Shown here in pieces: positions 40,454-49,330 of a DNA stretch of 64,000 nucleotides. Made by a program: the position numbers and the translations under genes. Each line of letters starts with the position of its first letter. Position 1 is the stretch's first letter. Under the pieces are notes generated by a model. It did no database searches and was not told the origin of the DNA. It saw only the letters and a program-made list of their open reading frames with translations. This stretch comes from Pantoea stewartii subsp. stewartii (GTDB lineage Bacteria; Pseudomonadota; Gammaproteobacteria; Enterobacterales; Enterobacteriaceae), in NCBI RefSeq assembly GCF_008801695.1, contig NZ_VZPF01000016.1, positions 1 to 64,000 of the forward strand, written 5' to 3'.

Positions 40454-41881
40454 TCAGGCCGCATTTTTTGCGCGCTCGAAGGCGTCGAGTGTCTTTTTAC
40501 GTGCGTCCTTATGTTCCACGATCGGTGTTGGATAATCGAGTGTCTTGTTGTTTTTCCGCGCCCATTCGTGCGGCTGATGAATCGCACTGTCCGGCACGTC
40601 TTTCAGTTCGGGCAGGTAGTGACGAATAAAATCACCCTGTTCATCGAAACGCTCACTTTGCGTCGTAGGGTTAAAAATGCGGAAATACGGTGCGGCATCG
40701 GTCCCCGTGGACGCCGCCCACTGCCAGCCGCCGTTATTGGCGGCCAGGTCGCCATCGATAAGCTGCTGCATGAAATAGCGCTCGCCTTGGCGCCAGTCGA
40801 TTAACAGATCCTTTACCAGAAAACTGGCCGTGATCATGCGAAGCCGGTTATGCATCCAGCCGGTCTGCAGCATCTGTCGCATGGCGGCATCGACGATGGG
40901 ATAACCGGTTTTCCCGGCTTTCCAGGCGTCAAAATGCGCCTCGTTTCGTTGCCACGCGACATGACGCGTCCAGTGGACAAAAGGCTGATGCTTACACAGT
41001 CGGGGAAACGCAACGATGAGATGGCGATAGAACTCACGCCAGATGAGTTCATTGATCCAGACGGCCGCCGGGCTGCCTTCCAGCGCCCCCGGATGTTCAT
41101 GCAACACCCGATGCAGACACTGGCGCGGTGAAAGCACGCCGATGGTCAGGTAAGCCGATAACCGGCTGGTGCTGTCGCGCGCAGGCAGGTCACGCTGCTT
41201 TGGGTAATCCAGCACGGCATGTTGCGCAAACGCACGTAGCCGCTTAATCGCCGCCTGTTCACCGGCCGGAAACAGCGCATCATCAACCTCAGCATGGTCG
41301 TAATCAAACGGCGAAATCGCTTCTGGTGTGTTCAGGGGCGCGCCATCCCGGGCTTTAGGCGCCGGGACACACTCAGGCAACCCCTGCTGCAGGCGACGAA
41401 TAAAGGCTTTTCTGAACGGAGTAAACACTTTGTACATCTCACCATCGCCGGTCTGGATACTGCCGGGCGACAAAAGTACGCTGTCATCAAACCCCTGACA
41501 GATCACGTCCGCTTCATCTAACCGCTTTTCCGCCTGCGCATCGCGCTGACGTTCGTTAAATTCGTACTGGTAGTTATAAAACAGTTGATCAACGTTTTGC
41601 TGTTCACAAAACGTGACGAGAAAATCCACGCTGGCAGCGAAATCATCATACTGATGAACATGCAGCGGGATGCCTTTTTCGGCCAGTGATGCCTGCAGGC
41701 TGCAGAGATTCTGGTGAATAAACGCGGCCTGCCGGGGGGCCATATCGTGTTGCTGCCACTGTCCCGGCGTGGCAATAAACAGTGCTATGACACGGGCATC
41801 TGACTTGCTGCAGGCGGCATGCAGCGCAAGGTTATCATTGATGCGCAGGTCATTACGGAACCAGACAAGATGGGTCGTCAT
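40454..41881 (-). CDS. phrB: Deoxyribodipyrimidine photolyase
   Basis: A 475-residue CPD photolyase with FAD and a methenyltetrahydrofolate antenna. The N-terminal MTTHLVWFRNDLRINDN alpha/beta domain is followed by the helical FAD domain with TSRLSAYLTIGVLSPRQC, WINELIWREFYRHL, MRQMLQTGWMHNRLRM and DGDLAANNGGWQW. ATG 41881 lies 4 bases from GGGAG; the ATG just before it is only 1 base away. It is 12 bases after ybgA. Confidence 0.96.
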   Translation of the reverse strand: MTTHLVWFRNDLRINDNLALHAACSKSDARVIALFIATPGQWQQHDMAPRQAAFIHQNLCSLQASLAEKGIPLHVHQYDDFAASVDFLVTFCEQQNVDQLFYNYQYEFNERQRDAQAEKRLDEADVICQGFDDSVLLSPGSIQTGDGEMYKVFTPFRKAFIRRLQQGLPECVPAPKARDGAPLNTPEAISPFDYDHAEVDDALFPAGEQAAIKRLRAFAQHAVLDYPKQRDLPARDSTSRLSAYLTIGVLSPRQCLHRVLHEHPGALEGSPAAVWINELIWREFYRHLIVAFPRLCKHQPFVHWTRHVAWQRNEAHFDAWKAGKTGYPIVDAAMRQMLQTGWMHNRLRMITASFLVKDLLIDWRQGERYFMQQLIDGDLAANNGGWQWAASTGTDAAPYFRIFNPTTQSERFDEQGDFIRHYLPELKDVPDSAIHQPHEWARKNNKTLDYPTPIVEHKDARKKTLDAFERAKNAA

Positions 41882-41893
41882 CATGCTCCCGAC

Positions 41894-42853
41894 TCATTGT
41901 CCGTAGCGCAGGCGCAGCGCTTCCGGGTAAGGATCGAAGTAGCGCTGCTGCGTCAGCCACGGATGAGGATATTCAGCCATGTAGTGCTTAAGAATCGTAA
42001 TCGGCGCCAGTAACGGTTGCGTGCCCTGACGGTAACAATCAATCAGTGACGTCAGTTCTCTACGTTGCGGCGAACTCAGTTGACTGCGGAAATAACCCTG
42101 AACATGCATCAACACATTGGTGTGGTTAGTGCGCGAGGCCGGTTGTGACATCAGATCCATAAGGCGGTTGCGGTACTCGAAGGCAAACGCCTCCAGTGAC
42201 TCCCACTGGTTCATCGAGGCAACAAAGGGGCCCAGTTCACGGTATTTTTTTTGCGAATGCGCCAGCAGTAACAATTTATACTGGCTGTGGAAGGCAATCA
42301 GGCCATGACGGGTCAGCCCCTTTTTCCACATTTCATGAAACTCGTGCAGCGCGCAAATCCGGCCGATAAAGTTTTCACGTAATGTCGGATCGTTCAGACG
42401 CCCGTCTTCTTCGAGCGGTAACCAGGGCATTTCACGTTGCAGAAAACGGGTAAATATACCGGTTCCCGCTTTACGGTTATTATTGGTAGCGGGCTCGTAG
42501 ATACGCACGCGCTCCATCCCGCAACTGGGTGATTTTGCACACAGTATGTAGCCGCACAGGTGATGCAGCGATTTCACGCGTTTTTCGGACCAGTCGCGCA
42601 TCTTATCGGTGATGTCATCGCCGCCCTCTTTGCTGAAGCAAAGGTGCAGTTCATCGTCGTCGCTCTGCTTAACTAAGCGCAGCGCCGGGCGCGGCGTGGG
42701 CAGCCCAATCGCCATTTCAGGGCAAACGGGTTCGAAACGAACAAAAGGCGTCAGTTGCTCAGTGGCGAACGCGAGCCGCTTGTGGCCGCCATCAAATCTG
42801 ACGCTCTCACCAAGCAGGCAAGCGCTGATCCCAACGGGAATTTTTTCGCTCAT
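41894..42853 (-). CDS. ybgA: YbgA (DUF523 plus DUF1722)
   Basis: A 319-residue two-domain protein. DUF523 (about 1-155) carries conserved Cys in GISACLLGESVRFDGGHK, VCPEMAIGLPTPRP and SPSCG. DUF1722 (about 190-305) has FHSQYKLLLLAHSQ and YRQGTQPLLAPITILKHY. The biochemical role is unknown. The gene is first in ybgA-phrB, which links it to light repair. Upstream, ACTTGTA occurs twice 19 bases apart. Confidence 0.93.
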   Translation of the reverse strand: MSEKIPVGISACLLGESVRFDGGHKRLAFATEQLTPFVRFEPVCPEMAIGLPTPRPALRLVKQSDDDELHLCFSKEGGDDITDKMRDWSEKRVKSLHHLCGYILCAKSPSCGMERVRIYEPATNNNRKAGTGIFTRFLQREMPWLPLEEDGRLNDPTLRENFIGRICALHEFHEMWKKGLTRHGLIAFHSQYKLLLLAHSQKKYRELGPFVASMNQWESLEAFAFEYRNRLMDLMSQPASRTNHTNVLMHVQGYFRSQLSSPQRRELTSLIDCYRQGTQPLLAPITILKHYMAEYPHPWLTQQRYFDPYPEALRLRYGQ

Positions 42854-42879
42854 ACTTGTACAACCTCCGAAAACTTGTA
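42854..42879 (-). promoter_or_regulatory. ACTTGTA direct repeats upstream of ybgA-phrB
   Basis: ACTTGTA at 42854-42860 and 42873-42879 are 19 bases apart; the first is part of the palindrome TTGTACAA (42856-42863). They overlap the ribosome site of ybgA. The pattern could be an operator of a MerR-type light regulator, as known for other photolyase operons, but this is a guess. Confidence 0.3.
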
Positions 42880-42986
42880 GAGGTTTAAGTGTAGCGTAAA
42901 ACGACCGGGATGGTACAGATTCTGTGTAGCAAAAGTGAACGCCGCGAAGCCTTTCAGATGACCAGCCCGTGGTCTTTTTTAACGGT

Positions 42987-43457
42987 TTATTCTCCCACTG
43001 CCACGCTGACCAGCCAGCGCCGAATCACCTTTTCATCCTCAGGCGTGACACCCGAAAGCAGGCTGGCCTCAACCGACTGAACCGCTACTTTGCACTGCGC
43101 GAGAACCTCACGCCCGGCGTCAGCAATCTCAATCACCTGAATTCTGCCGTGCACCGCATGCGGACGACGACAAATCATTCCGGCCCGCTCCAGATTCGCC
43201 ACAATGACGCTCATCGTCTGTGGCGTCAGCAGCGACAGACGCGCAAGGTCGGCACCCGATGCGCCGGGATAGGCCGCAAGCATGGTCAGCACCGAAAATT
43301 GCGGCAACGTGACGCCTTTATCCTTCAGCGCATTTTCCATTCTGATTTTATGAGCCGCATGGGCCTGCCGCAGCAGATAACCAATATGGCCTGACTCACC
43401 GCGTTTTCCTTCACCGGGTTCGGGGATGGTGGTGCTCTGCAGATCTGACTTGCGCAT
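42987..43457 (-). CDS. MarR family transcriptional regulator
   Basis: A 156-residue winged-helix regulator. The DNA-binding part (about 45-110) includes VTLPQFSVLTMLAAYPGASGADLARL and a recognition helix TPQTMSVIVANLERAGM; the wing has HAVHGRIQVIEI. It is divergent from an AhpD-like gene with only 58 bases between the start codons. A large inverted repeat in that gap is the likely operator. It probably represses both genes until a ligand or oxidation releases it. Confidence 0.92.
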   Translation of the reverse strand: MRKSDLQSTTIPEPGEGKRGESGHIGYLLRQAHAAHKIRMENALKDKGVTLPQFSVLTMLAAYPGASGADLARLSLLTPQTMSVIVANLERAGMICRRPHAVHGRIQVIEIADAGREVLAQCKVAVQSVEASLLSGVTPEDEKVIRRWLVSVAVGE

Positions 43458-43499
43458 AATATAAGAGTTCCATATATTGTTGTTCGAATTCTTATATTA
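43457..43499. promoter_or_regulatory. Inverted-repeat operator between marR-like and AhpD-like genes
   Basis: TAATATAAGAGTTC (43457-43470) and GAATTCTTATATTA (43486-43499) are 14-base arms with one mismatch and a 15-base spacer. They fill the short divergent promoter region, so a regulator bound there would block both promoters. Confidence 0.6.
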
Positions 43500-43515
43500 A
43501 CAGATGAGGTATATC

Positions 43516-43986
43516 GTGACATCACTTAATCACCGTCGCAGCGACTGGTCTTCGTTCGAACATACCGCACCCGATGTGGTGGCAGCCTTAGCGATGCTGG
43601 GCAAAGCCGTTGACGATTCCGGGCTGGAAAAATCGCTCACTGAGCTGATCAAACTGCGCGCTTCACAGCTGAATGCGTGCGCTTTTTGCCTCCAGTACCA
43701 TCTCAATCTGGCGCGTAAGACCGATTTGAGCCCGGTAAAAATGGATCTGGTCGCAGTATGGCGCGAAGCCGGTATCTATTCGGAGCGGGAATGTGCGGCG
43801 CTGGCCTGGACAGAGGCCCTGACCTTAATGGCGCAGCAGCCGGTTTCTGATGCGGTGTATGCTGAGGTCAGCCGCGTCTTCGATAAACAGGAAATCGCGT
43901 TTCTTACCTCGGCTGTTGCCCCGATCAATGCCTGGAACTGTATCGCAGGCGCGCTGCAGTTTGCCCCGCCGGTGCCTAAACGCTAG
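43516..43986 (+). CDS. AhpD-like carboxymuconolactone decarboxylase family protein
   Basis: A 156-residue alkylhydroperoxidase-like protein. The motif LIKLRASQLNACAFCLQYHLNLAR has the redox CxxC and the His of the AhpD active site. Such proteins reduce peroxides or act on small aldehydes and lactones; the substrate is unknown. GTG 43516 follows TGAGG at 6 bases and is preferred to ATG 43504, which overlaps that ribosome site. Divergent from a MarR regulator. Confidence 0.87.
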   Translation: MTSLNHRRSDWSSFEHTAPDVVAALAMLGKAVDDSGLEKSLTELIKLRASQLNACAFCLQYHLNLARKTDLSPVKMDLVAVWREAGIYSERECAALAWTEALTLMAQQPVSDAVYAEVSRVFDKQEIAFLTSAVAPINAWNCIAGALQFAPPVPKR

Positions 43987-44356
43987 CGGTCTGCCGTCAG
44001 TGCTTCTGCCTGTGGGCGATATTGCAGCGGGTTCTGAAGCGCGTAAAGTGCGGTGCCCGTCGGGGCCGCCGGTCAGATAATAAGGAAGGGTTGCCCGTGA
44101 ACGGGCACTGGCGGACGGGGCGGCTTGCCCGGACACTGAGAAGGTTTCCTGCTTCACTGGCGCAAAGCTAAGGCGCAACTAAGCTGCGTGACGGAACGAA
44201 CAGGGAAAAAAGAGGCGCTGTGTCGCCCTTAACACCGTGCCACAGCACACTGCAGGTGAAAAACAGATAAGCACGTCTGAGAAAACGCTGGCAATCCCCG
44301 CTGTAGGGATGTGTCCCCAGGCCTGCGCGGCGTAAAATCAACCGCACAGCAGGGAC
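43987..44356. other. Intergenic region without recognisable gene
   Basis: About 370 bases between the AhpD-like gene and the ybfA remnant. I see no gene. A short perfect hairpin TGCCCGT/ACGGGCA lies at 44092-44107, without a T run. Confidence 0.4.
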
Positions 44357-44557
44357 TTACCAGAAAATACCCGCCGCTGCTTCAGACTGCGCCAGCCAGA
44401 CCGGTTTGGCGCTGGTTTTGCACCACATCCGATGCAGGTAGCTTTAGAAGCGCGCCCGATCCTGACGAAACAGCATAACCGGCAGAGCGAGCAGACCTGA
44501 GAGGATGACCAGCGTTCGGCGCAAAATAATTTTGTGAAGTGGATAGGTGCGGTACAT
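44357..44557 (-). pseudogene. ybfA: ybfA, interrupted by a premature TAA
   Basis: The minus-strand frame from ATG 44557 (AGGAGG at 5 bases) reads MYRTYPLHKIILRRTLVILS, then ALPVMLFRQDRARF, then TAA at 44446-44444 (codon 38), then SYLHRMWCKTSAKPVW to TAA at 44357. This follows E. coli YbfA (68 residues) along its full length; E. coli has Tyr where the stop stands. A TAC or TAT to TAA change explains it. YbfA is a small inner-membrane protein of unknown role found next to kdpFABC. As it stands only a 37-residue fragment with one membrane helix would be made. Confidence 0.82.
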
Positions 44558-44813
44558 AGCAGCCTCCTGAGTAAAAAAACGTCATAAATGTGATCTGTGT
44601 CTAATATTACGCCGGGTTGGATGATTTTACTACTCATCTGACCACTAAATTTGCGTCTTTTTTGTTCTGCACGGGTAAGTTTACCTGGCCGTTATACCCA
44701 GGTTAATTATGAGTTACAGAGGTGATCCTTCAACGGATTTCATGGCAACACGGACGAACGCCAGAAAAGTTGATACAGTGTGTTTTCCCTTTTCAGGCAA
44801 TGGCAGGATTGGT
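44558..44813. promoter_or_regulatory. Region between ybfA and kdpE, probable kdp deletion junction
   Basis: In E. coli kdpF, kdpA, kdpB, kdpC and kdpD lie here. Only about 255 bases remain and none of the six frames resembles a Kdp protein. The part near 44640-44700 is AT-rich with an inverted repeat ACCTGG/CCAGGT (44683-44703, 9-base spacer) and may be a left-over of the kdpF promoter. Confidence 0.5.
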
Positions 44814-45488
44814 GTGACCACGGTTTTAATCATTGAAGATGAGAAAGAAATTCGCCGCTTCGTGCGCCTCGCGCTGGAAAGTGAAGGCCTGAAGGTTTTC
44901 GATGCTGAGACGCTGCAACGTGGGCTGATCGAAGCCGCCACGCGAAAGCCCGATTTAGTCATCCTTGATCTGGGTTTACCTGATGGCGACGGCAAGACGT
45001 TTATTGGTGAACTCCGCCAGTGGAGCACGCTGCCAGTTATTGTTCTCTCTGCCCGTACTGACGAGCAGGACAAAATTGACGCACTGGATGCTGGTGCCGA
45101 TGATTACCTGACTAAACCTTTTGGGATTGGTGAACTGCTGGCGCGTGTTCGGGTCGCCCTGCGGCGTCATGCCGGGAAGCACCCCGATCCGAAGGTCAGC
45201 TTCGCCGACGTGGTCGTCGATATTGCCGCACGCCGCGTGCTGCGCGCGGGCGAAGAGGTTCACCTTACGCCCATCGAGTTTCGTTTGCTGACCACATTAC
45301 TGAATAACGCGGGGAAAGTTCTGACGCAGCGTCAGCTGCTGAATCAGGTCTGGGGACCCAACGCTGTCGAACACAGCCATTATCTGCGCATTTATATGGG
45401 CCATCTGCGGCAAAAGCTTGAAGCCAATCCGACCCAACCCGTTCACCTGCTGACGGAAACCGGTATCGGCTACCGGTTCATGCCATAA
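44814..45488 (+). CDS. kdpE: KdpE response regulator, without its operon
   Basis: A 224-residue OmpR-family regulator. The receiver domain has the phospho-Asp in LVILDLGLPDGDGK; the winged helix includes HLTPIEFRLLTTLLNNAGKV and the strongly conserved VEHSHYLRIYMGHLRQKLE. It is very close to E. coli KdpE over its whole length. GTG 44814 follows AGGA at 5 bases; an in-frame ATG 105 bases upstream would add an unrelated extension. KdpD, the sensor, and the KdpFABC potassium pump are absent from the window. Without them it may be idle or phosphorylated by another kinase. Confidence 0.93.
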   Translation: MTTVLIIEDEKEIRRFVRLALESEGLKVFDAETLQRGLIEAATRKPDLVILDLGLPDGDGKTFIGELRQWSTLPVIVLSARTDEQDKIDALDAGADDYLTKPFGIGELLARVRVALRRHAGKHPDPKVSFADVVVDIAARRVLRAGEEVHLTPIEFRLLTTLLNNAGKVLTQRQLLNQVWGPNAVEHSHYLRIYMGHLRQKLEANPTQPVHLLTETGIGYRFMP

Positions 45489-45514
45489 AAAAAAGCGCCA
45501 GCGGCGCTTTTTTT
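45487..45514. terminator. Bidirectional terminator between kdpE and pgm
   Basis: GCGCC/GGCGC stem with loop AGC, flanked by eight A on one side and T on the other, so it can stop transcription of both kdpE (plus) and pgm (minus). Confidence 0.9.
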
Positions 45515-45528
45515 ATTTAACAGATTTA

Positions 45529-47169
45529 TCAGGCGTTTTTCAGCACTTCACTGACAATCTCGACGGCTTCTTTCTCGATCTGCGCACGGTGCTCTGCGCC
45601 CAGGAAGCTTTCACAGTAGATCTTATACGCGTCTTCGGTGCCCGATGGACGCGCAGCGAACCAGCCGTTTTCCGTCATGACTTTCAGTCCACCGATAGAC
45701 GCGCCGTTACCGGGAGCGGCCGTTAAGCGTGCGGTAATCGGATCGCCCGCCAGCGTATCTGCACTGACCATTTCAGGTGACAGCTTCGACAATGCGGCTT
45801 TCTGCGCCGATGTTGCCGGTGCCTGCAGACGGTTGTAGCTTGGCGCACCGAAGCGTGCAGCCAGTTCATCATAGTGTTGCTGCGGGTTCTTACCCGTTAC
45901 GGCCGTAATTTCTGCCGCCAGCAGACACAGGATGATCCCGTCTTTGTCGGTTGACCAGGGTGTGCCGTCGAAGCGCAGGAATGACGCACCCGCACTTTCT
46001 TCGCCGCCAAAACCAAAGCTGCCATCAAACAGGCCATCCACGAACCATTTAAAGCCCACCGGGACTTCTACCAGCTTGCGGCCAATATCGTCTACGACCC
46101 GGTCAATCATCGCACTGGACACGAGGGTTTTACCCACGGCAACGTCCTGACCCCACTGCGGACGGTGCTGGAACAAATAGTTGATCGCAACGGCCAGATA
46201 ATGGTTCGGATTCATGAGCCCGGCAGGGGTAACAATGCCGTGACGGTCATAATCCGGATCGTTTCCGAAGGCCAGATCGAATTTGTCTTTGTAGGCCAGC
46301 AGCCCCGCCATGGCGCATTCGGACGAACAGTCCATGCGCACCACACCATCTTTATCAAGGTGCATAAAGCGGAAAGTCTGGTCGACAGCGTCATTCACCA
46401 GCGTCAGATCCAGCTTGTAGTGCTCAGCGATACGCTGCCAGTAAGCGATCCCGGAACCGCCAAGCGGATCGACACCAATCTTCAGACCCGCTTTCTGAAT
46501 CGCAGGAATGTCGATGATCTGTGACAGACCTTCCACGTAAGGCTGAATCAGATCTTTTTCATGGATGTGTCCGCTGGCCCAGGCCTGATCCAGTGACAGA
46601 CGTTTAACGTCTTTAAGGCCGTCTTTCAACAGCTGATTCGCGCGGTCTTCCACCACTTTGGTGACGTTGGTATCTGCCGGCCCACCGTTTGGCGGATTGT
46701 ATTTAATGCCGCCATCTTCCGGGGGATTGTGCGACGGCGTAATCACAATGCCATCCGCCAGTGGGCCGCCGGATTTGTTGTGTTCAAGGATAGCGTTCGA
46801 AATCGCAGGCGTTGGCGTATAACCGTTATCCTGCTGAACAATCACATCAACCCCGTTTGCGGTCAGCACGGACAGCACGGACAGCAGCGCGGGCTCAGAC
46901 AGCGCGTGCGTATCTTTACCCACATAGCACGGGCCGGTAATATCGTTCTTTTTACGCTCTTCCGCAATCGCCTGCGCAATCGCCAGAATGTGCTTTTCGT
47001 TAAAGCTGTGACGTCCTGCGCTACCGCGATGGCCTGATGTGCCAAATTTCACCGCATGTTCTGGATTCGCCACATCGGGCTGCAGGACATAATATTGTGA
47101 AGTTAATTGTGCAACGTTAATCAAATCGCTCTGCTGGGCAGGCTGCCCGGCACGGGGGTGATTGGCCAT
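45529..47169 (-). CDS. pgm: Phosphoglucomutase
   Basis: A 546-residue alpha-D-phosphohexomutase that interconverts glucose 1- and 6-phosphate. The active-site Ser is in [17 protein letters not shown], the Mg loop is [12 protein letters not shown] and the sugar loop is GGEESAG. It follows seqA after 25 bases, as in E. coli. Confidence 0.98.
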   Translation of the reverse strand: MANHPRAGQPAQQSDLINVAQLTSQYYVLQPDVANPEHAVKFGTSGHRGSAGRHSFNEKHILAIAQAIAEERKKNDITGPCYVGKDTHALSEPALLSVLSVLTANGVDVIVQQDNGYTPTPAISNAILEHNKSGGPLADGIVITPSHNPPEDGGIKYNPPNGGPADTNVTKVVEDRANQLLKDGLKDVKRLSLDQAWASGHIHEKDLIQPYVEGLSQIIDIPAIQKAGLKIGVDPLGGSGIAYWQRIAEHYKLDLTLVNDAVDQTFRFMHLDKDGVVRMDCSSECAMAGLLAYKDKFDLAFGNDPDYDRHGIVTPAGLMNPNHYLAVAINYLFQHRPQWGQDVAVGKTLVSSAMIDRVVDDIGRKLVEVPVGFKWFVDGLFDGSFGFGGEESAGASFLRFDGTPWSTDKDGIILCLLAAEITAVTGKNPQQHYDELAARFGAPSYNRLQAPATSAQKAALSKLSPEMVSADTLAGDPITARLTAAPGNGASIGGLKVMTENGWFAARPSGTEDAYKIYCESFLGAEHRAQIEKEAVEIVSEVLKNA

Positions 47170-47194
47170 TGGCGCTTCTCCCTGACGCTTCAGT

Positions 47195-47746
47195 TTAAAT
47201 GGTGCCGCAAACTTTCTCAGCCAGTTCCGATGGGAACTGCATCGACAGCATAATGTGTTCGATCATGCTGCGTTTACGACCGGTATTGGTATTCGTAATG
47301 ACCCAGTACGGCGTGCCGGGCACATGCTTCGGCTTGGTATGGGTGCCGCTTTGCAGCAGCGTGTGCTCATCGCCTGCAAAATAGATGCGCGTACGGCCCT
47401 GCATGGAGGTGGTCGCCTCAGCAAACGCGGCCGTATCCAGACGATAGAGCGTTGACAAGATTAGCATAAAGCGATTTACCGCCCGCTTCTGCTCTGCATA
47501 TTCATCAGAAAGCAGCAACTCGCGCACCGCACGAACACGATCCTGAGGGCGTGACTCATTCCCTGCCGACTGTGCCGTTTTAGACGGCTGCGAGGCGGCA
47601 ACAGGCTGTGTTTCGGTCGCGGTGGCTGTCTGACCCGCAGTAAACTTCAGCATACGGCGCAGAATATCGGATGCGCTTTCGCCAATATGTTGCGTGTGGC
47701 TGGCAATATAACGGTAGAGCTCTTCGTCAACTTCGATCGTTTTCAT
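47195..47746 (-). CDS. seqA: Replication initiation negative regulator SeqA
   Basis: A 183-residue protein that binds hemimethylated GATC sites and delays re-initiation at oriC. The N-terminal multimerisation helix pair starts [18 protein letters not shown]; a variable Ala/Gln/Thr linker follows (about 38-65); the C-terminal DNA-binding domain has [15 protein letters not shown]. It is divergent from ybfF. Confidence 0.98.
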   Translation of the reverse strand: MKTIEVDEELYRYIASHTQHIGESASDILRRMLKFTAGQTATATETQPVAASQPSKTAQSAGNESRPQDRVRAVRELLLSDEYAEQKRAVNRFMLILSTLYRLDTAAFAEATTSMQGRTRIYFAGDEHTLLQSGTHTKPKHVPGTPYWVITNTNTGRKRSMIEHIMLSMQFPSELAEKVCGTI

Positions 47747-47996
47747 CTTATTCCGTACGGTTTTGACTCACGACAGAACCCGCGATTTTCTGAAAATCCA
47801 GAGGTAAACACCGGGGTTTCAGGCCGTGTGCAGGTTCTAACATGAAGATTATAAAGTTAAATTCAGACAGGCTGATAGCATTCAAACGGTTTAGGGGCAA
47901 AAGTCAGAATATGTCCTAATGCCACCGGAAGCAGCGCACCTGAAAAGGTGAAACCATGATAACCTAAGCGCAGGTCTCACACTTAAGAACTTTGCT

Positions 47997-48761
47997 ATGA
48001 TTTTGAATGCCCGTCTGCAAACTGAACAATCTTCTGCTGATTCCACACCCGTTCTGCTCATTCACGGTTTGTTTGGCAGTCTTGATAACCTCGGCGTTCT
48101 GGCGCGCGGTCTGAAAGATGACCATCCGCTTATCCAGGTTGATGTGCGTAATCATGGCTTATCTCCGCGCGCTGACGAGATGACCTACCAGGTTATGGCC
48201 CAGGATATGCTGGACACGCTTGATGCGCAGGGCATTGAGCGCCTTTCCGTCATTGGTCACTCCATGGGCGGTAAAATTGCCATGACGATGAGCGCCCTGG
48301 CCCCTGAGCGGATAGAACAGATGGTGATGATCGACATTGCGCCCGTCGACTATCAGACGCGCCGCCACGACGAAATTTTTGCCGCGATCCGAGCCGTCAC
48401 CGACGCGGGCGTGACGCTGCGCAGTGAGGCGGCCGAAATTATGCGTCTTCATCTTAATGAAGAAGGTGTGATTCAGTTCATCCTGAAATCGTTCAGTAGC
48501 GGTGAATGGCGCTTTAACGTTCCAGCGCTCTGGGACAACTATGCGTATATCACGGGTTGGGAAACGGTGCCCGCGTGGCCGCACCCGGCGTTGTTCATTC
48601 GCGGTGGTGACTCCCCTTATCTGGACAATCAGTACCGTGATGCGATACTGCAACAGTTTCCCGCCGCGCAGGCGCACGTGATTGGCGGTGCAGGTCACTG
48701 GGTCCACGCCGAAAAACCTGATGCTGTTTTACGCAGCATTCGCCGGTTTTTTGCACGATAA
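47997..48761 (+). CDS. ybfF: Alpha/beta hydrolase YbfF (acyl esterase)
   Basis: A 254-residue esterase. HGLFGSLDNLGVLAR forms the oxyanion loop, the nucleophile Ser is in GHSMGGKIA, and the catalytic His is in GAGHWVHAEKP. The E. coli protein has esterase activity on short acyl and palmitoyl-CoA esters; the in vivo substrate is not known. Confidence 0.95.
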   Translation: MILNARLQTEQSSADSTPVLLIHGLFGSLDNLGVLARGLKDDHPLIQVDVRNHGLSPRADEMTYQVMAQDMLDTLDAQGIERLSVIGHSMGGKIAMTMSALAPERIEQMVMIDIAPVDYQTRRHDEIFAAIRAVTDAGVTLRSEAAEIMRLHLNEEGVIQFILKSFSSGEWRFNVPALWDNYAYITGWETVPAWPHPALFIRGGDSPYLDNQYRDAILQQFPAAQAHVIGGAGHWVHAEKPDAVLRSIRRFFAR

Positions 48762-48923
48762 ATCCGCTTAACTGGCTGTAAAAGTTTAGGATTGGCGTCC
48801 ATGGTTAGCCTGGAGTATGATGGCGCGCTAAATTTTTGCCGTGGGCGCGTATCCACGGTAAAGCCAGTAATTTAATCTGCGCAGCGGAACGATCCGTGTG
48901 CGCCCATTCAGTTGTACTAAGCC

Positions 48924-49199
48924 ATGGCAAAAGAAAACACTGACCGCACGACGCTCGATCTGTTCGCTAACGAGCGTCGCCCTGGTCGCCCTAAAACCAG
49001 TCCGCTTACGCGTGATGAACAGCTGCGTATCAATAAACGCAATCAACTGAAACGTGACAAAGGGCGCGGGCTTCGCCGTGTCGAACTCAAAATGAACAGC
49101 CAGGCTGTAGAAGCGCTTAATACGCTGGCTGAACAGCGTAATCTCAGCCGCAGTGAATTAATTGAACAAATGCTGCTGGCGCAACTCAAACTGGACTAA
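48924..49199 (+). CDS. ybfE: YbfE family ribbon-helix-helix protein
   Basis: A 91-residue basic protein. The C-terminal half (RRVELKMNSQAVEALNTLAE and LSRSELIEQMLL) is a ribbon-helix-helix DNA-binding fold; the N-terminal half is rich in Arg, Lys and Asn. In E. coli it is reported as LexA-regulated; I do not see a convincing LexA box here. An inverted repeat CCGTGG/CCACGG lies upstream near 48839-48858. Confidence 0.9.
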   Translation: MAKENTDRTTLDLFANERRPGRPKTSPLTRDEQLRINKRNQLKRDKGRGLRRVELKMNSQAVEALNTLAEQRNLSRSELIEQMLLAQLKLD

Positions 49200-49330
49200 C
49201 GCACGTAAACCGCACACAGAAACAAATGTCGCGGCTTTACAAGTTCCGCCCTTTTGCGTGGTCTGCTATCATTTGCTGAATATGCTCAGGCATTCATTCT
49301 ATCATCAGGATTTAAGAGGTTATTTTGCCC

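Noticed and set aside
43825-44178. Minus-strand frame overlapping the AhpD-like gene
   Set aside because: Largely antisense to a supported gene, low-complexity and without a ribosome site.
44709-44813. Extended N-terminus of KdpE from ATG 44709
   Set aside because: The 35 extra residues do not match KdpE or KdpD; GTG 44814 with AGGA matches the family start.
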